From the NCBI GenBank assembly GCA_018661145.1, contig JABJIU010000083.1, positions 1 to 11,586 of the forward strand: a stretch of 11,586 nucleotides of DNA. The letters run 5' to 3'. This document shows, in pieces, positions 1 to 7,017 of the stretch. A model generated the notes under the pieces. The model had not been told where the DNA came from, made no database searches, and saw only the letters and a program-made list of their open reading frames with translations. The stretch comes from Pseudomonadota bacterium (lineage in GTDB: Bacteria; Pseudomonadota; Gammaproteobacteria; Arenicellales; UBA868). Position 1 is the first letter of the stretch; the number at the start of each line of letters is the position of its first letter. Made by a program: the position numbers and the translations under genes.

Positions 1-443
1 CCCGCCACGCCTGATACACCGATGTCTGCCTCGGTCTGAAGATAGTATGGTTCGAGGTCCTGATAATCGATGGGCCAGTCAGTGCCCACGCCATCGAGCG
101 AGTAGGTAAAGAAATCACTGGGCAGAAAACGCATCCAGTGAGCACTGAACATGACTGTGCTTCCCCCAACCCCGTTAAACAGCAGCGGCTTAATATCCGA
201 CGTATCGTCCAAAATAGGATAGTCCGCCTTACCTTGTCGAATATTAGGATTGGCATTCCACGGGCCTAGCGCCTGTAATTCAAAATCAGGCTTATCCCCT
301 GGATAGGATTCCAAGGGATTCCACACGCCTTGTTCTAGACAGGTGACCTTAATTCCAGCCCGAGCCAGTCTCTGGGAAGTAATCGCTCCGGAAAGACCGG
401 CACCAATAACGAGAACCTCGGTTCGTGGGAAATCTTGTTGCAT
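1..443 (-). CDS. GMC-family FAD-dependent oxidoreductase, N-terminal part (cut by window edge)
   Basis: This is a partial gene read leftwards from an ATG at 443-441; 147 codons are visible and the 3' end lies outside the window. The N-terminus carries an FAD dinucleotide-binding fold: a hydrophobic strand, then GAGLSGA at residues 14-20 and an acidic residue (E37) ending the second strand, where the FAD ribose is normally bound. Further motifs are NGVGGSTVMF (about 90-99), the flavin-contacting glycine-rich motif of the glucose-methanol-choline family, and DWPIDYQDLEPYY (122-134), also typical of this family. No signal peptide is seen. An in-frame stop lies four codons upstream, which supports this start, although the Shine-Dalgarno match is poor. 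It follows the asparaginase gene by 14 bases and is probably co-transcribed with it. The substrate cannot be told; GMC enzymes oxidise alcohols, sugars or choline. The family call is firm, the specific function unknown. Confidence 0.85.
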   Translation of the reverse strand, partial: MQQDFPRTEVLVIGAGLSGAITSQRLARAGIKVTCLEQGVWNPLESYPGDKPDFELQALGPWNANPNIRQGKADYPILDDTSDIKPLLFNGVGGSTVMFSAHWMRFLPSDFFTYSLDGVGTDWPIDYQDLEPYYLQTEADIGVSGVA

Positions 444-457
444 CGAAATTACTTATC

Positions 458-1504
458 TCAGCCAGTCTGTTCGCGTTCGATTAAGGAGATCAGTTGATCT
501 TTAAATTGTATCTCCGGCCGGATTTCACCGACCTCGCGCCCGGCGACATTCGAGACAGGAGAAACGATCAATCCCTGCTCCGGGTCAAGGCAGCCCAAAC
601 CTGACAGAATGGCTCCCATTGCACATTCTGCAGCCCGCGAACCCCCGTCATCAATCTTCAACGCGATTCCGACACCGGCTTGAGGAATAGCGCCACAATA
701 AACACCCTCCGCCCCCGTCTTCACGATGAACGCGCCACCTCCTGCCTCCATCGCCCGAGTGCACCAGCGTCCAGTTCCTGCCACCGTGAACGGTTCGCGG
801 ATCATTGCGTGGTAAATCCGGTTGGCAGCCAACTGTCGCGCCGGACTAAAGCCCGCTCCAGTGGCGAAACGTGCGAAGGCAAATGCCAGCGACTCCAGGG
901 GAATTCCCACCACGGGGATTCCACATCCGTCAATTCCGCCAGGTCTCCCGACGAGACTGACACCGGTCATATCACCGACAAGATCAAGCACCGCCTGCTG
1001 CACCGGATGAGATCTGTTGATGTAATCTGCAACGGATTCCCCGAGAAACTTCGCTGAGCTCAAAAATCCGCAGTGTTTACCCGAGCAGTTGTTATGCGCC
1101 GGACCCGGCGAGAGCCCATTCTCTATTAGCAGGGCCTTGTCCTTGTCTCGTCGCGGCGCGTGGGTACCGCATTCGAGGACCTGCTCATCAAGCCCCAATC
1201 GAGCCAGCCAGTTGCGCACTGCGTCGACGTGGCCGGGCTCGCCGTTGTGAGACGCACACGCGAGGGCCAGCTCGTTATCGGTCAGTCCAAACTCATCGGC
1301 CGCACCACTTTCGACTAGAAAAACCGCTTGCAGGGGCTTGATCGCAGACCTCGGATAGATCATCCGCCGGGTATCACCCATGGTTACAGCGGTCTGACCA
1401 TCACTGTGTACTACCGCGACTGCGCCCCGGTGCCGGCTCTCCACCATTTCGCCACGGGTCACTTCTACAAGAACCGGGTTTTCAATCACGACGGGTAAAC
1501 TCAA
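458..1504 (-). CDS. Type II (Rhizobium etli ReAV-like) L-asparaginase
   Basis: A 348-residue protein of the asparaginase II family (the R. etli inducible, thermolabile type, unrelated to E. coli AnsA/AnsB). It should hydrolyse L-asparagine to aspartate and ammonia in the cytoplasm; no signal peptide is visible. The motifs occur in family order: SAIK (S53, K56), ASHNGEP (S85), NNCSGKH (C140, K143), DGCGIP (C194) and VKTGAEG (K262). As I recall the ReAV structure, catalysis uses Ser48-Lys51 and Ser80-Lys263, with zinc on Cys135, Lys138 and Cys189. The first six map here with a constant +5 offset, and K262 is the likely fourth catalytic residue, so the enzyme looks intact. The start is inferred as TTG at 1504-1502: no in-frame ATG precedes M20, and the TTG gives the usual N-terminus just before the conserved LVEVTRG. 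It is divergent from gcvT and lies upstream of the GMC oxidoreductase gene. Confidence 0.93.
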   Translation of the reverse strand: MSLPVVIENPVLVEVTRGEMVESRHRGAVAVVHSDGQTAVTMGDTRRMIYPRSAIKPLQAVFLVESGAADEFGLTDNELALACASHNGEPGHVDAVRNWLARLGLDEQVLECGTHAPRRDKDKALLIENGLSPGPAHNNCSGKHCGFLSSAKFLGESVADYINRSHPVQQAVLDLVGDMTGVSLVGRPGGIDGCGIPVVGIPLESLAFAFARFATGAGFSPARQLAANRIYHAMIREPFTVAGTGRWCTRAMEAGGGAFIVKTGAEGVYCGAIPQAGVGIALKIDDGGSRAAECAMGAILSGLGCLDPEQGLIVSPVSNVAGREVGEIRPEIQFKDQLISLIEREQTG

Positions 1505-1608
1505 CTTGAAGTCAACAACATTAAAAAAACTTCTCTCAATCCTGACGATATACTATGTTCGCTCCCAAGGAAACTGACCAGACAAATCGACTCTGCCACT
1601 CGCGGCAC
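1505..1608. promoter_or_regulatory. Divergent promoter region between asparaginase and gcvT
   Basis: The two divergent genes are separated by 50 bases if gcvT starts at the ATG at 1555, or 104 bases if it starts at the GTG at 1609. On the plus strand TATACT at 1549-1554 is a five-of-six match to a -10 element, but no good -35 sits at the usual distance. It would place a transcript start near 1561, which would favour the GTG start. The same AT-rich patch read on the minus strand (TAGTATATC) could serve the asparaginase. An A/T tract lies at 1521-1529. There is no room for a glycine riboswitch, a common leader of gcv operons, and no such fold is visible. The promoter assignment is tentative. 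Confidence 0.35.
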
Positions 1609-2715
1609 GTGAAACACACCCCCCTTAATGATCTGCACCATGAGCTCGGTGCCAAGATGGCACCGTTCGCAGGTTATGAGATGCCCATCCATTACACGGG
1701 TGGAATTATCTCGGAACACCACCACGTCAGAAGCCGCGCTGGCCTGTTTGATGTCTCACACATGGGCCAAATACGGGTCGGTGGCAAACAGGCCGGAGCT
1801 TGGTTGGAGACACTGCTGCCTGCCGATCTCATTAATCTTGAAGCAGGCGCTCAGCGTTACAGTTTCTTGACCAGCGATTCAGGCGGCATCCTCGATGACC
1901 TGATGGTTTACCGACTCGAGGACGAGTACTGCCTCGTTGTCAACGCCGCGAACAAGGAGGCTGATCTTTCGTTACTGCAAGAACGCCTGACTACGGGGGT
2001 GTTTGTCGATCCTCGACAGGACTTCGCGCTGCTTGCCCTGCAAGGCCCCCAAGCTGCAGCCGCGCTGGAATCGATTGCCCCGGCGGTCAAGCATCTAACC
2101 TTTATGACAGCTTCGGAAATACGGATCGCCGGAATCGAGTGCTGTGTCACCCGCAGCGGCTATACCGGTGAGGACGGCTTTGAGATCTCGACACACGAGA
2201 CATCAGCTCTGGACCTGGCAAGCGTGCTGCTGGCACTCGACAGTGTCGAGCCTTCGGGCCTTGGGGCACGTGACACCCTGCGTCTCGAAGCGGGTCTGTG
2301 CCTCCATGGTAACGATATCGGACCTCGTACCTCTCCGGTCGAAGCCGGGCTCAGTTGGGCGATTCCGGCTAGTCGAAGATCAGGGGGTGTCCGCGCCGGA
2401 GCCTTTCCCGGCGCAGAACGAATTTTAAAAGAAATCGAGCACGGACCCTCGCAGAAGCGGGTCGGTATCCGGCCAATTGGAAAAGCGCCTGTGCGCGCGC
2501 ATGCGCCCCTTCTCGCACCCAACAACACCTTGGTAGGCGAGGTCACCAGTGGAGGCTTTGGACCTAGCGTTGGAGCACCTATTGCCATGGCCTACCTCCC
2601 CAGCACATTCGCCGAACCCGGAACAACGCTTGAAGCGCAGGTTCGAAACAAAGCGCTTCCGGTGACCGTCTGCCGGCTACCTTTTGTCCCTCATCGCTAC
2701 CATCAAAAAACGTAG
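1555..2715 (+). CDS. gcvT: Glycine cleavage system T protein (aminomethyltransferase)
   Basis: GcvT takes the aminomethyl group from the lipoyl arm of GcvH and transfers its carbon to tetrahydrofolate, releasing ammonia. Family motifs run the whole length: HTPLNDLH and AKMAPFAGYEMP near the N-terminus, GGILDDLMVYR (residues 110-120; D114/D115 include the counterpart of the catalytic Asp of E. coli GcvT), GYTGEDGFEI, LGARDTLRLEAGLCLHG, GKAPVRAHAPL, and SGGFGPSVGAPIAMAYL near the C-terminus. The ATG at 1555 gives 386 residues, with 18 extra at the front. A GTG at 1609 gives 368, closer to the 364 of E. coli, and begins right before the conserved KHTPL. Neither start has a strong Shine-Dalgarno, so the start is open. 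It is first gene of gcvTHP-lipA. Its TAG stop overlaps the gcvH ribosome-binding site, suggesting coupled translation. Confidence 0.95.
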   Translation: MFAPKETDQTNRLCHSRHVKHTPLNDLHHELGAKMAPFAGYEMPIHYTGGIISEHHHVRSRAGLFDVSHMGQIRVGGKQAGAWLETLLPADLINLEAGAQRYSFLTSDSGGILDDLMVYRLEDEYCLVVNAANKEADLSLLQERLTTGVFVDPRQDFALLALQGPQAAAALESIAPAVKHLTFMTASEIRIAGIECCVTRSGYTGEDGFEISTHETSALDLASVLLALDSVEPSGLGARDTLRLEAGLCLHGNDIGPRTSPVEAGLSWAIPASRRSGGVRAGAFPGAERILKEIEHGPSQKRVGIRPIGKAPVRAHAPLLAPNNTLVGEVTSGGFGPSVGAPIAMAYLPSTFAEPGTTLEAQVRNKALPVTVCRLPFVPHRYHQKT

Positions 2716-2718
2716 GAG
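2714..2718 (+). promoter_or_regulatory. gcvH ribosome-binding site
   Basis: AGGAG lies 10 bases before the ATG at 2729 and shares two bases with the gcvT stop codon. It decides the gcvH start: a longer frame from a TTG at 2684 would add 15 basic residues inside gcvT and lacks any such site. Confidence 0.8.
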
Positions 2719-2728
2719 AAACGACGCA

Positions 2729-3106
2729 ATGACTGACCTTAAATTCACCGCCGACCACGAGTGGGCTCGTCTCGACGGAGATATAGCCACCATCGGCATT
2801 ACCGACTACGCACAGGATCAGCTCGGTGACCTGGTCTACGTGGAACTCCCCGAGACCGGATTAAACGTCACCGCCGGGCAGGAAGTCGTGGTAATTGAGT
2901 CAGTCAAGGCGGCAGGTGATATCAAGTCACCTTTCAATGGGACCATCATTGAAGTGAACGAAAGGCTTGGTGAAGAGCCGGAAAAAGTCAACGAAGATCC
3001 TACCGGAGAAGGTTGGTTTTACCGTATCCAACTCAGTTCCGATGTGGACCTTGATTCATTTATGGACGAATCTGCGTATCAGAATCTCGTCAGTAGTCTC
3101 GATTGA
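2729..3106 (+). CDS. gcvH: Glycine cleavage system H protein (lipoyl carrier)
   Basis: GcvH is the small lipoylated shuttle that carries the aminomethyl group from GcvP to GcvT and is then reoxidised by the L protein. The product is 125 residues, a normal family length. The lipoyl-lysine motif VVIESVKAAGDIKSP is intact, with the modified lysine at K60. Other family signatures are the N-terminal HEWARLDGDIATIGITDYAQDQLGD region, the VYVELPE strand, and the C-terminal stretch GEGWFYRIQL. The ATG at 2729 has a good AGGAG site and matches the usual N-terminus. It sits 13 bases after gcvT and 21 before gcvP in one operon. Its lipoyl group would be completed by LipA, encoded two genes downstream. 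Confidence 0.97.
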   Translation: MTDLKFTADHEWARLDGDIATIGITDYAQDQLGDLVYVELPETGLNVTAGQEVVVIESVKAAGDIKSPFNGTIIEVNERLGEEPEKVNEDPTGEGWFYRIQLSSDVDLDSFMDESAYQNLVSSLD

Positions 3107-3127
3107 GACTCCAAAGGAGCACTAACG

Positions 3128-6043
3128 ATGACCCAGGGCCGCGCAACACTGACCGAACTTGAGATGCATGGTGACTTTATCCGTAGACATATTGGACCGT
3201 CGGAAGCCGATGTTGAGCAAATGCTGGCCGAACTTGGCTGCACCAGTGTCGACGATCTGATCAACAAGGTTGTTCCCGCCGATATCGTCAGCGAACGCGC
3301 GCTTGAACTCGATGCTCCCCGCAGCGAGCGAGCTACTAGCACCTATCTCCGTAACCTGCGCCACCGTAACCAGGTCTTCGTCTCTATGATCGGTTGCGGA
3401 TATCACGGAACCGTGATGCCGCCGGTTATCCGAAGAAATGCCTTTGAAAACCCGGACTGGTATACGGCATATACCCCTTATCAAGCCGAGGTCAGTCAGG
3501 GGCGGCTTGAGGTTCTGCTGAGCTTTCAGCAGATGATTGGAGATCTGACCGGTATGGGACTCGCCAATGCATCGCTACTGGACGAGGCCACGGCTGCGGC
3601 AGAAGCGATGAGCATGTGCCGGCGCCTCTCCAAGTCCAAATCAAACGTGTTCTTTGTAGATCATCGGGTGCATCCCCAAACCCTTGCGGTCATCAAAACC
3701 CGGGCCGGATTTATGGGATTCGAGATCCTTGTTGGAAATCCGGAAAAGGAGCTGGGTCGCCGCGAGTGTTTCGGCGTCCTGCTTCAATACCCCGCCTCGA
3801 CCGGCGGACTGTACGACCTCAGTAACATCATCGAGGTGGCGCACGAGAAAAATGCATTGACCGTTGTGGCAGCGGACATCCTTTCTCTGACCTTAGTCAA
3901 ACCTCCGGGAGAGATGGGCGCAGATATTGTTATCGGCAGTTCCCAGCGTTTTGGCGTTCCCATGGGTTACGGTGGGCCCCACGCGGCGTTTTTCGCCACG
4001 CGTGAGGCATACAAACGTTCGATTCCAGGACGCATTATCGGGGTGTCAAAAGATACCCAAGGCCGTCCCGCACTTCGCATGGCCCTACAGACCCGTGAGC
4101 AGCATATTCGCCGAGAGAAAGCCACCAGCAATATCTGCACCGCCCAGGTGCTGCTCGCCAATATCTCAACGCTATATGCGATGTATCACGGTCCTGAAGG
4201 CCTGCAAAGCATTGCCACCCGAGTGCATAGACTGACCTGCATACTGGCGAAGGGCTTGACTCAAATCGGCTACGAAATTGTGGACACCCATTTTTTCGAC
4301 ACCATCGCGGTACACGTTCCGGGTCTTGCGGGAAAACTCGCGGCTCGCGCGCGCGAATCACGAATTAATCTGCGGGTAATCGATGCAGATCATCTTGGGA
4401 TCAGCTTGGACGAAACCACCAAGCGCGAAAACCTGCTTACGCTCTGGAAAGTGTTCGACACCCACGCGCATCACCGTCTTGACATCGATGCCTTGGACAG
4501 CGAGGTGGAGAGCGCTATCCCGCCTGCCCTTGCGCGAACTACATCCTATCTTGAGCACGAGATCTTCCATCGCTACCGGTCTGAGACCGAGATGATGCGC
4601 TACATGCGGCGCACTGCCAGCAAAGACATCAGCCTCGGTCGCTCCATGATCCCACTCGGATCATGCACGATGAAACTCAACGCCACTTCTGAGTTGCTGC
4701 CCATCTCGATTCGGGATTTCACCAACCTGCACCCTTTCGCGCCGCTGGAGCAGACCCAAGGCTACCAACAACTTTTCGAAGAACTCGAAGATATGCTCTG
4801 TGAAATCACCGGATTTCATGCTATCTCGCTTCAGCCCAACGCCGGCTCACAGGGCGAATACGCTGGACTCCTCTGTATCCGGGCATTTCACGAAGCCAAT
4901 GGCCAGGGCCACCGCGATGTCTGTCTGATCCCATCTTCGGCGCACGGAACCAATCCCGCCAGCGCAGTTATGGCAGGAATGCGAGTAGTGATCGTCGCCT
5001 GCGATGAGGATGGAAATGTCGACCTCAACGATCTCCGGGATAAGGCGGCAACCTGCCAGGAAGAACTCGCTGCACTCATGATTACCTACCCCTCCACGCA
5101 TGGCGTCTTCGAGGAGCGTATCCGGGACATCTGCCAGATAGTTCATCACCATGGTGGGCAGGTTTATATGGATGGCGCCAATCTCAACGCGTTGGTGGGG
5201 CTCTGTCGGCCGGCCGAGATTGGCGCAGATGTCGCGCATATCAACCTGCACAAGACCTTCGCCATTCCTCATGGGGGAGGCGGGCCCGGCATGGGACCCA
5301 TCGGCGTGCTATCACATCTGGCGCCCTATTTGCCCGATCATGTCTTGGTGGAAGGGGTTAACCCGGCATCAGGAGGTCGAGCGACTATTGGCCAAGTGTC
5401 TGCTGCGCCCTGGGGTTCGGCCAGCATCCTTCCGATCTCATGGGCCTACATCGCTCTGTTGGGTGCATCCGGACTGCGCCGTGCCACTGAAATCGCAATC
5501 CTGAACGCCAATTACGTAGCAAAGCGCCTGAACGCCTATTATCCCGTGGTTTATACCGGGCACCACGGTCTGGTTGCCCATGAGTGTATCGTTGACCTTT
5601 CGCTAATCCGTGAATCGTGCGGAATCACCGTCGAGGATGTGGCAAAACGGCTCATGGATTACGGATTTCACGCCCCCACCATGTCCTGGCCGGTGCCTGA
5701 TACCTTCATGATTGAGCCGACCGAGAGCGAATCGCGCGATGAACTAGACCGATTCTGCGACGCCTTGATATCTATTCGGGGGGAAATTGGACAAATCGAA
5801 TCAGGGAAACAAGACGCTGAAGACAACCTTCTCAAGAATGCGCCCCATTCCCTTCATCTTCTGACTCAGGGAGGATGGAATCGACCTTATCCCATCGAAG
5901 CAGCCTTTTTCCCCTCCGTCGCTACGCGGCGTGACAAGTACTGGCCTCCGGTTGGACGCGTTGATAACGTCCAGGGTGATAAAACCTTGGTGTGCAGTTG
6001 TCCGCCCATTAGCTATTACGAAGAGGAAGTGGATACACCGTGA
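3128..6043 (+). CDS. gcvP: Glycine dehydrogenase (decarboxylating), single-chain P protein
   Basis: GcvP is the pyridoxal-phosphate enzyme that decarboxylates glycine and loads the aminomethyl group onto lipoyl-GcvH. At 971 residues it is the fused form (E. coli 957), not the split GcvPA/GcvPB form. The N-terminal half has RRHIGPSE near residue 20, PYQAEVSQGRLE from 117, and DLTGMGLANASLLDE. The C-terminal half has GSCTMKLNAT (511-520), SAHGTNPASA, and the PLP site NLHKTF with K709 (K706 in E. coli), followed by the glycine-rich loop PHGGGGPGMGP. The C-terminus has the expected CSCPPIS with a short acidic tail. AAAGGAG at 3113-3119 sits 8 bases before the ATG. The last codons overlap the lipA start (GTGA, 6040-6043). 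Nothing looks truncated or frameshifted. Confidence 0.98.
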   Translation: MTQGRATLTELEMHGDFIRRHIGPSEADVEQMLAELGCTSVDDLINKVVPADIVSERALELDAPRSERATSTYLRNLRHRNQVFVSMIGCGYHGTVMPPVIRRNAFENPDWYTAYTPYQAEVSQGRLEVLLSFQQMIGDLTGMGLANASLLDEATAAAEAMSMCRRLSKSKSNVFFVDHRVHPQTLAVIKTRAGFMGFEILVGNPEKELGRRECFGVLLQYPASTGGLYDLSNIIEVAHEKNALTVVAADILSLTLVKPPGEMGADIVIGSSQRFGVPMGYGGPHAAFFATREAYKRSIPGRIIGVSKDTQGRPALRMALQTREQHIRREKATSNICTAQVLLANISTLYAMYHGPEGLQSIATRVHRLTCILAKGLTQIGYEIVDTHFFDTIAVHVPGLAGKLAARARESRINLRVIDADHLGISLDETTKRENLLTLWKVFDTHAHHRLDIDALDSEVESAIPPALARTTSYLEHEIFHRYRSETEMMRYMRRTASKDISLGRSMIPLGSCTMKLNATSELLPISIRDFTNLHPFAPLEQTQGYQQLFEELEDMLCEITGFHAISLQPNAGSQGEYAGLLCIRAFHEANGQGHRDVCLIPSSAHGTNPASAVMAGMRVVIVACDEDGNVDLNDLRDKAATCQEELAALMITYPSTHGVFEERIRDICQIVHHHGGQVYMDGANLNALVGLCRPAEIGADVAHINLHKTFAIPHGGGGPGMGPIGVLSHLAPYLPDHVLVEGVNPASGGRATIGQVSAAPWGSASILPISWAYIALLGASGLRRATEIAILNANYVAKRLNAYYPVVYTGHHGLVAHECIVDLSLIRESCGITVEDVAKRLMDYGFHAPTMSWPVPDTFMIEPTESESRDELDRFCDALISIRGEIGQIESGKQDAEDNLLKNAPHSLHLLTQGGWNRPYPIEAAFFPSVATRRDKYWPPVGRVDNVQGDKTLVCSCPPISYYEEEVDTP

Positions 6044-6987
6044 GTAAATATGGAAGCACCAATGCCGAGCAGAAGGTCGCCCGCATCCCTGTTAAGTTCG
6101 CCCCGACAGAACGTAGCGAGCGCCTGAAGAAACCCCCCTGGATCCGGGCGCGTTTTCCCGGTACACCCGAGGTTGCGCGCCTAAAAACAATCCTTCGTGA
6201 GCGCGGCTTGAATACGGTGTGCGAGGAGGCGAGCTGTCCAAATCTTGGTGAATGTTTCGGCAACGGTACTGCGACCTTTATGATTCTGGGTGACGTCTGC
6301 ACCCGGCGGTGCCCCTTCTGTGATGTCGCGCATGGCCGGCCGCAACCGGTCGATACCGAAGAAGCTGCACGACTGGCAGAAACGGTTCAGCAGATGGGCT
6401 TAAGTTACGTGGTGGTGACCTCGGTGGACCGTGACGATCTACGCGATGGTGGTGCGCAACATTTTGCCGAGTGCATCAGTGCGCTGAGAGCGGCTTGTCC
6501 CGGACTTCAGATTGAAATTCTCACACCGGATTTTCGGACTCGAGCAGAAAAAGCGCTCAATCTTCTGGGCACAGCTCTGCCAGACATCTTTAATCACAAT
6601 CTCGAGACGGTACCCCGCCTGTACAAACGTGTGCGTCCGGGCTCCGACTATCAGCATTCCTTGGATCTTCTTAAAACCTTTGGAGAGCGTTTTTCCAATG
6701 TCCCCACCAAGTCGGGGTTGATGCTGGGGCTTGGCGAAGACATTGAAGAAGTTGAGTCTGTCATGCAAGACCTCCGGCAACACGGCGTAAGCCTGCTGAC
6801 CCTGGGTCAGTATCTCCAGCCTACCAGGCATCACTTACCGGTCGAGCGCTACCTGTCTCCAGCTGAATTTGAAGCACTCGCCGAAAATGGCTACCAAATG
6901 GGCTTTTCTCACGTGGCATCGGCGCCCATGGTGCGTTCGTCCTATCACGCCGATCAGCAGGCGAAAGCGGCGGCTCGAGCCTCCTGA
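6040..6987 (+). CDS. lipA: Lipoyl synthase (radical SAM)
   Basis: LipA inserts two sulfur atoms into protein-bound octanoyl groups to make lipoyl cofactor; here the obvious substrate is octanoyl-GcvH from the same operon. The 315-residue protein has both iron-sulfur cluster motifs: the auxiliary-cluster cysteines C61, C66 and C72 in CEEASCPNLGEC, and the radical-SAM CTRRCPFC with C87, C91 and C94. RSSY at 299-302, whose serine ligates the auxiliary cluster in known structures, is present, as are VTSVDRDDL, EILTPDF, HNLETV and KSGLMLGLGE. The start is a GTG at 6040 that overlaps the gcvP stop by four bases; AGAGGA at 6022-6027 is a plausible if distant ribosome site. The overlap suggests translational coupling. 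LipB or LplA, which supplies the octanoyl group, is not in the window, so this could be a second, pathway-dedicated copy or the only one. Confidence 0.97.
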   Translation: MSKYGSTNAEQKVARIPVKFAPTERSERLKKPPWIRARFPGTPEVARLKTILRERGLNTVCEEASCPNLGECFGNGTATFMILGDVCTRRCPFCDVAHGRPQPVDTEEAARLAETVQQMGLSYVVVTSVDRDDLRDGGAQHFAECISALRAACPGLQIEILTPDFRTRAEKALNLLGTALPDIFNHNLETVPRLYKRVRPGSDYQHSLDLLKTFGERFSNVPTKSGLMLGLGEDIEEVESVMQDLRQHGVSLLTLGQYLQPTRHHLPVERYLSPAEFEALAENGYQMGFSHVASAPMVRSSYHADQQAKAAARAS

Positions 6988-6994
6988 ACGAAGA

Positions 6995-7017
6995 AAAAGG
7001 GCTTTTTTAGCTCTTTT
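6995..7017 (+). terminator. Intrinsic terminator after lipA
   Basis: A hairpin begins eight bases after the lipA stop. Arm 6995-7003 (AAAAGGGCT) pairs with 7009-7017 (AGCTCTTTT) in nine pairs, one of them G-U, around a five-T loop. The four terminal T bases form the tail paired to the A tract, as in A-tract/U-tract terminators. It would end the gcvTHP-lipA transcript and insulate aapJ. The pairing was done by hand and no energy was calculated. Confidence 0.6.

Noticed and set aside
680..1057. Plus-strand open frame of 125 codons opposite the asparaginase gene
   Set aside because: The minus strand encodes an intact conserved enzyme here; the plus-strand product is Arg- and Ser-rich with no family features.
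2160..2588. Minus-strand open frame of 142 codons opposite gcvT
   Set aside because: It is a shadow of the gcvT coding frame, rich in Pro, Ala and Arg, with no start signals.
2684..2728. N-terminally extended gcvH from a TTG
   Set aside because: The extension overlaps gcvT, has no counterpart in GcvH proteins, and the ATG at 2729 has a proper AGGAG site.
4847..5272. Open antisense frame of 141 codons inside gcvP
   Set aside because: It lies wholly opposite a strongly conserved part of gcvP, has no ribosome site and no recognisable domain; long antisense frames are expected in GC-rich genes.
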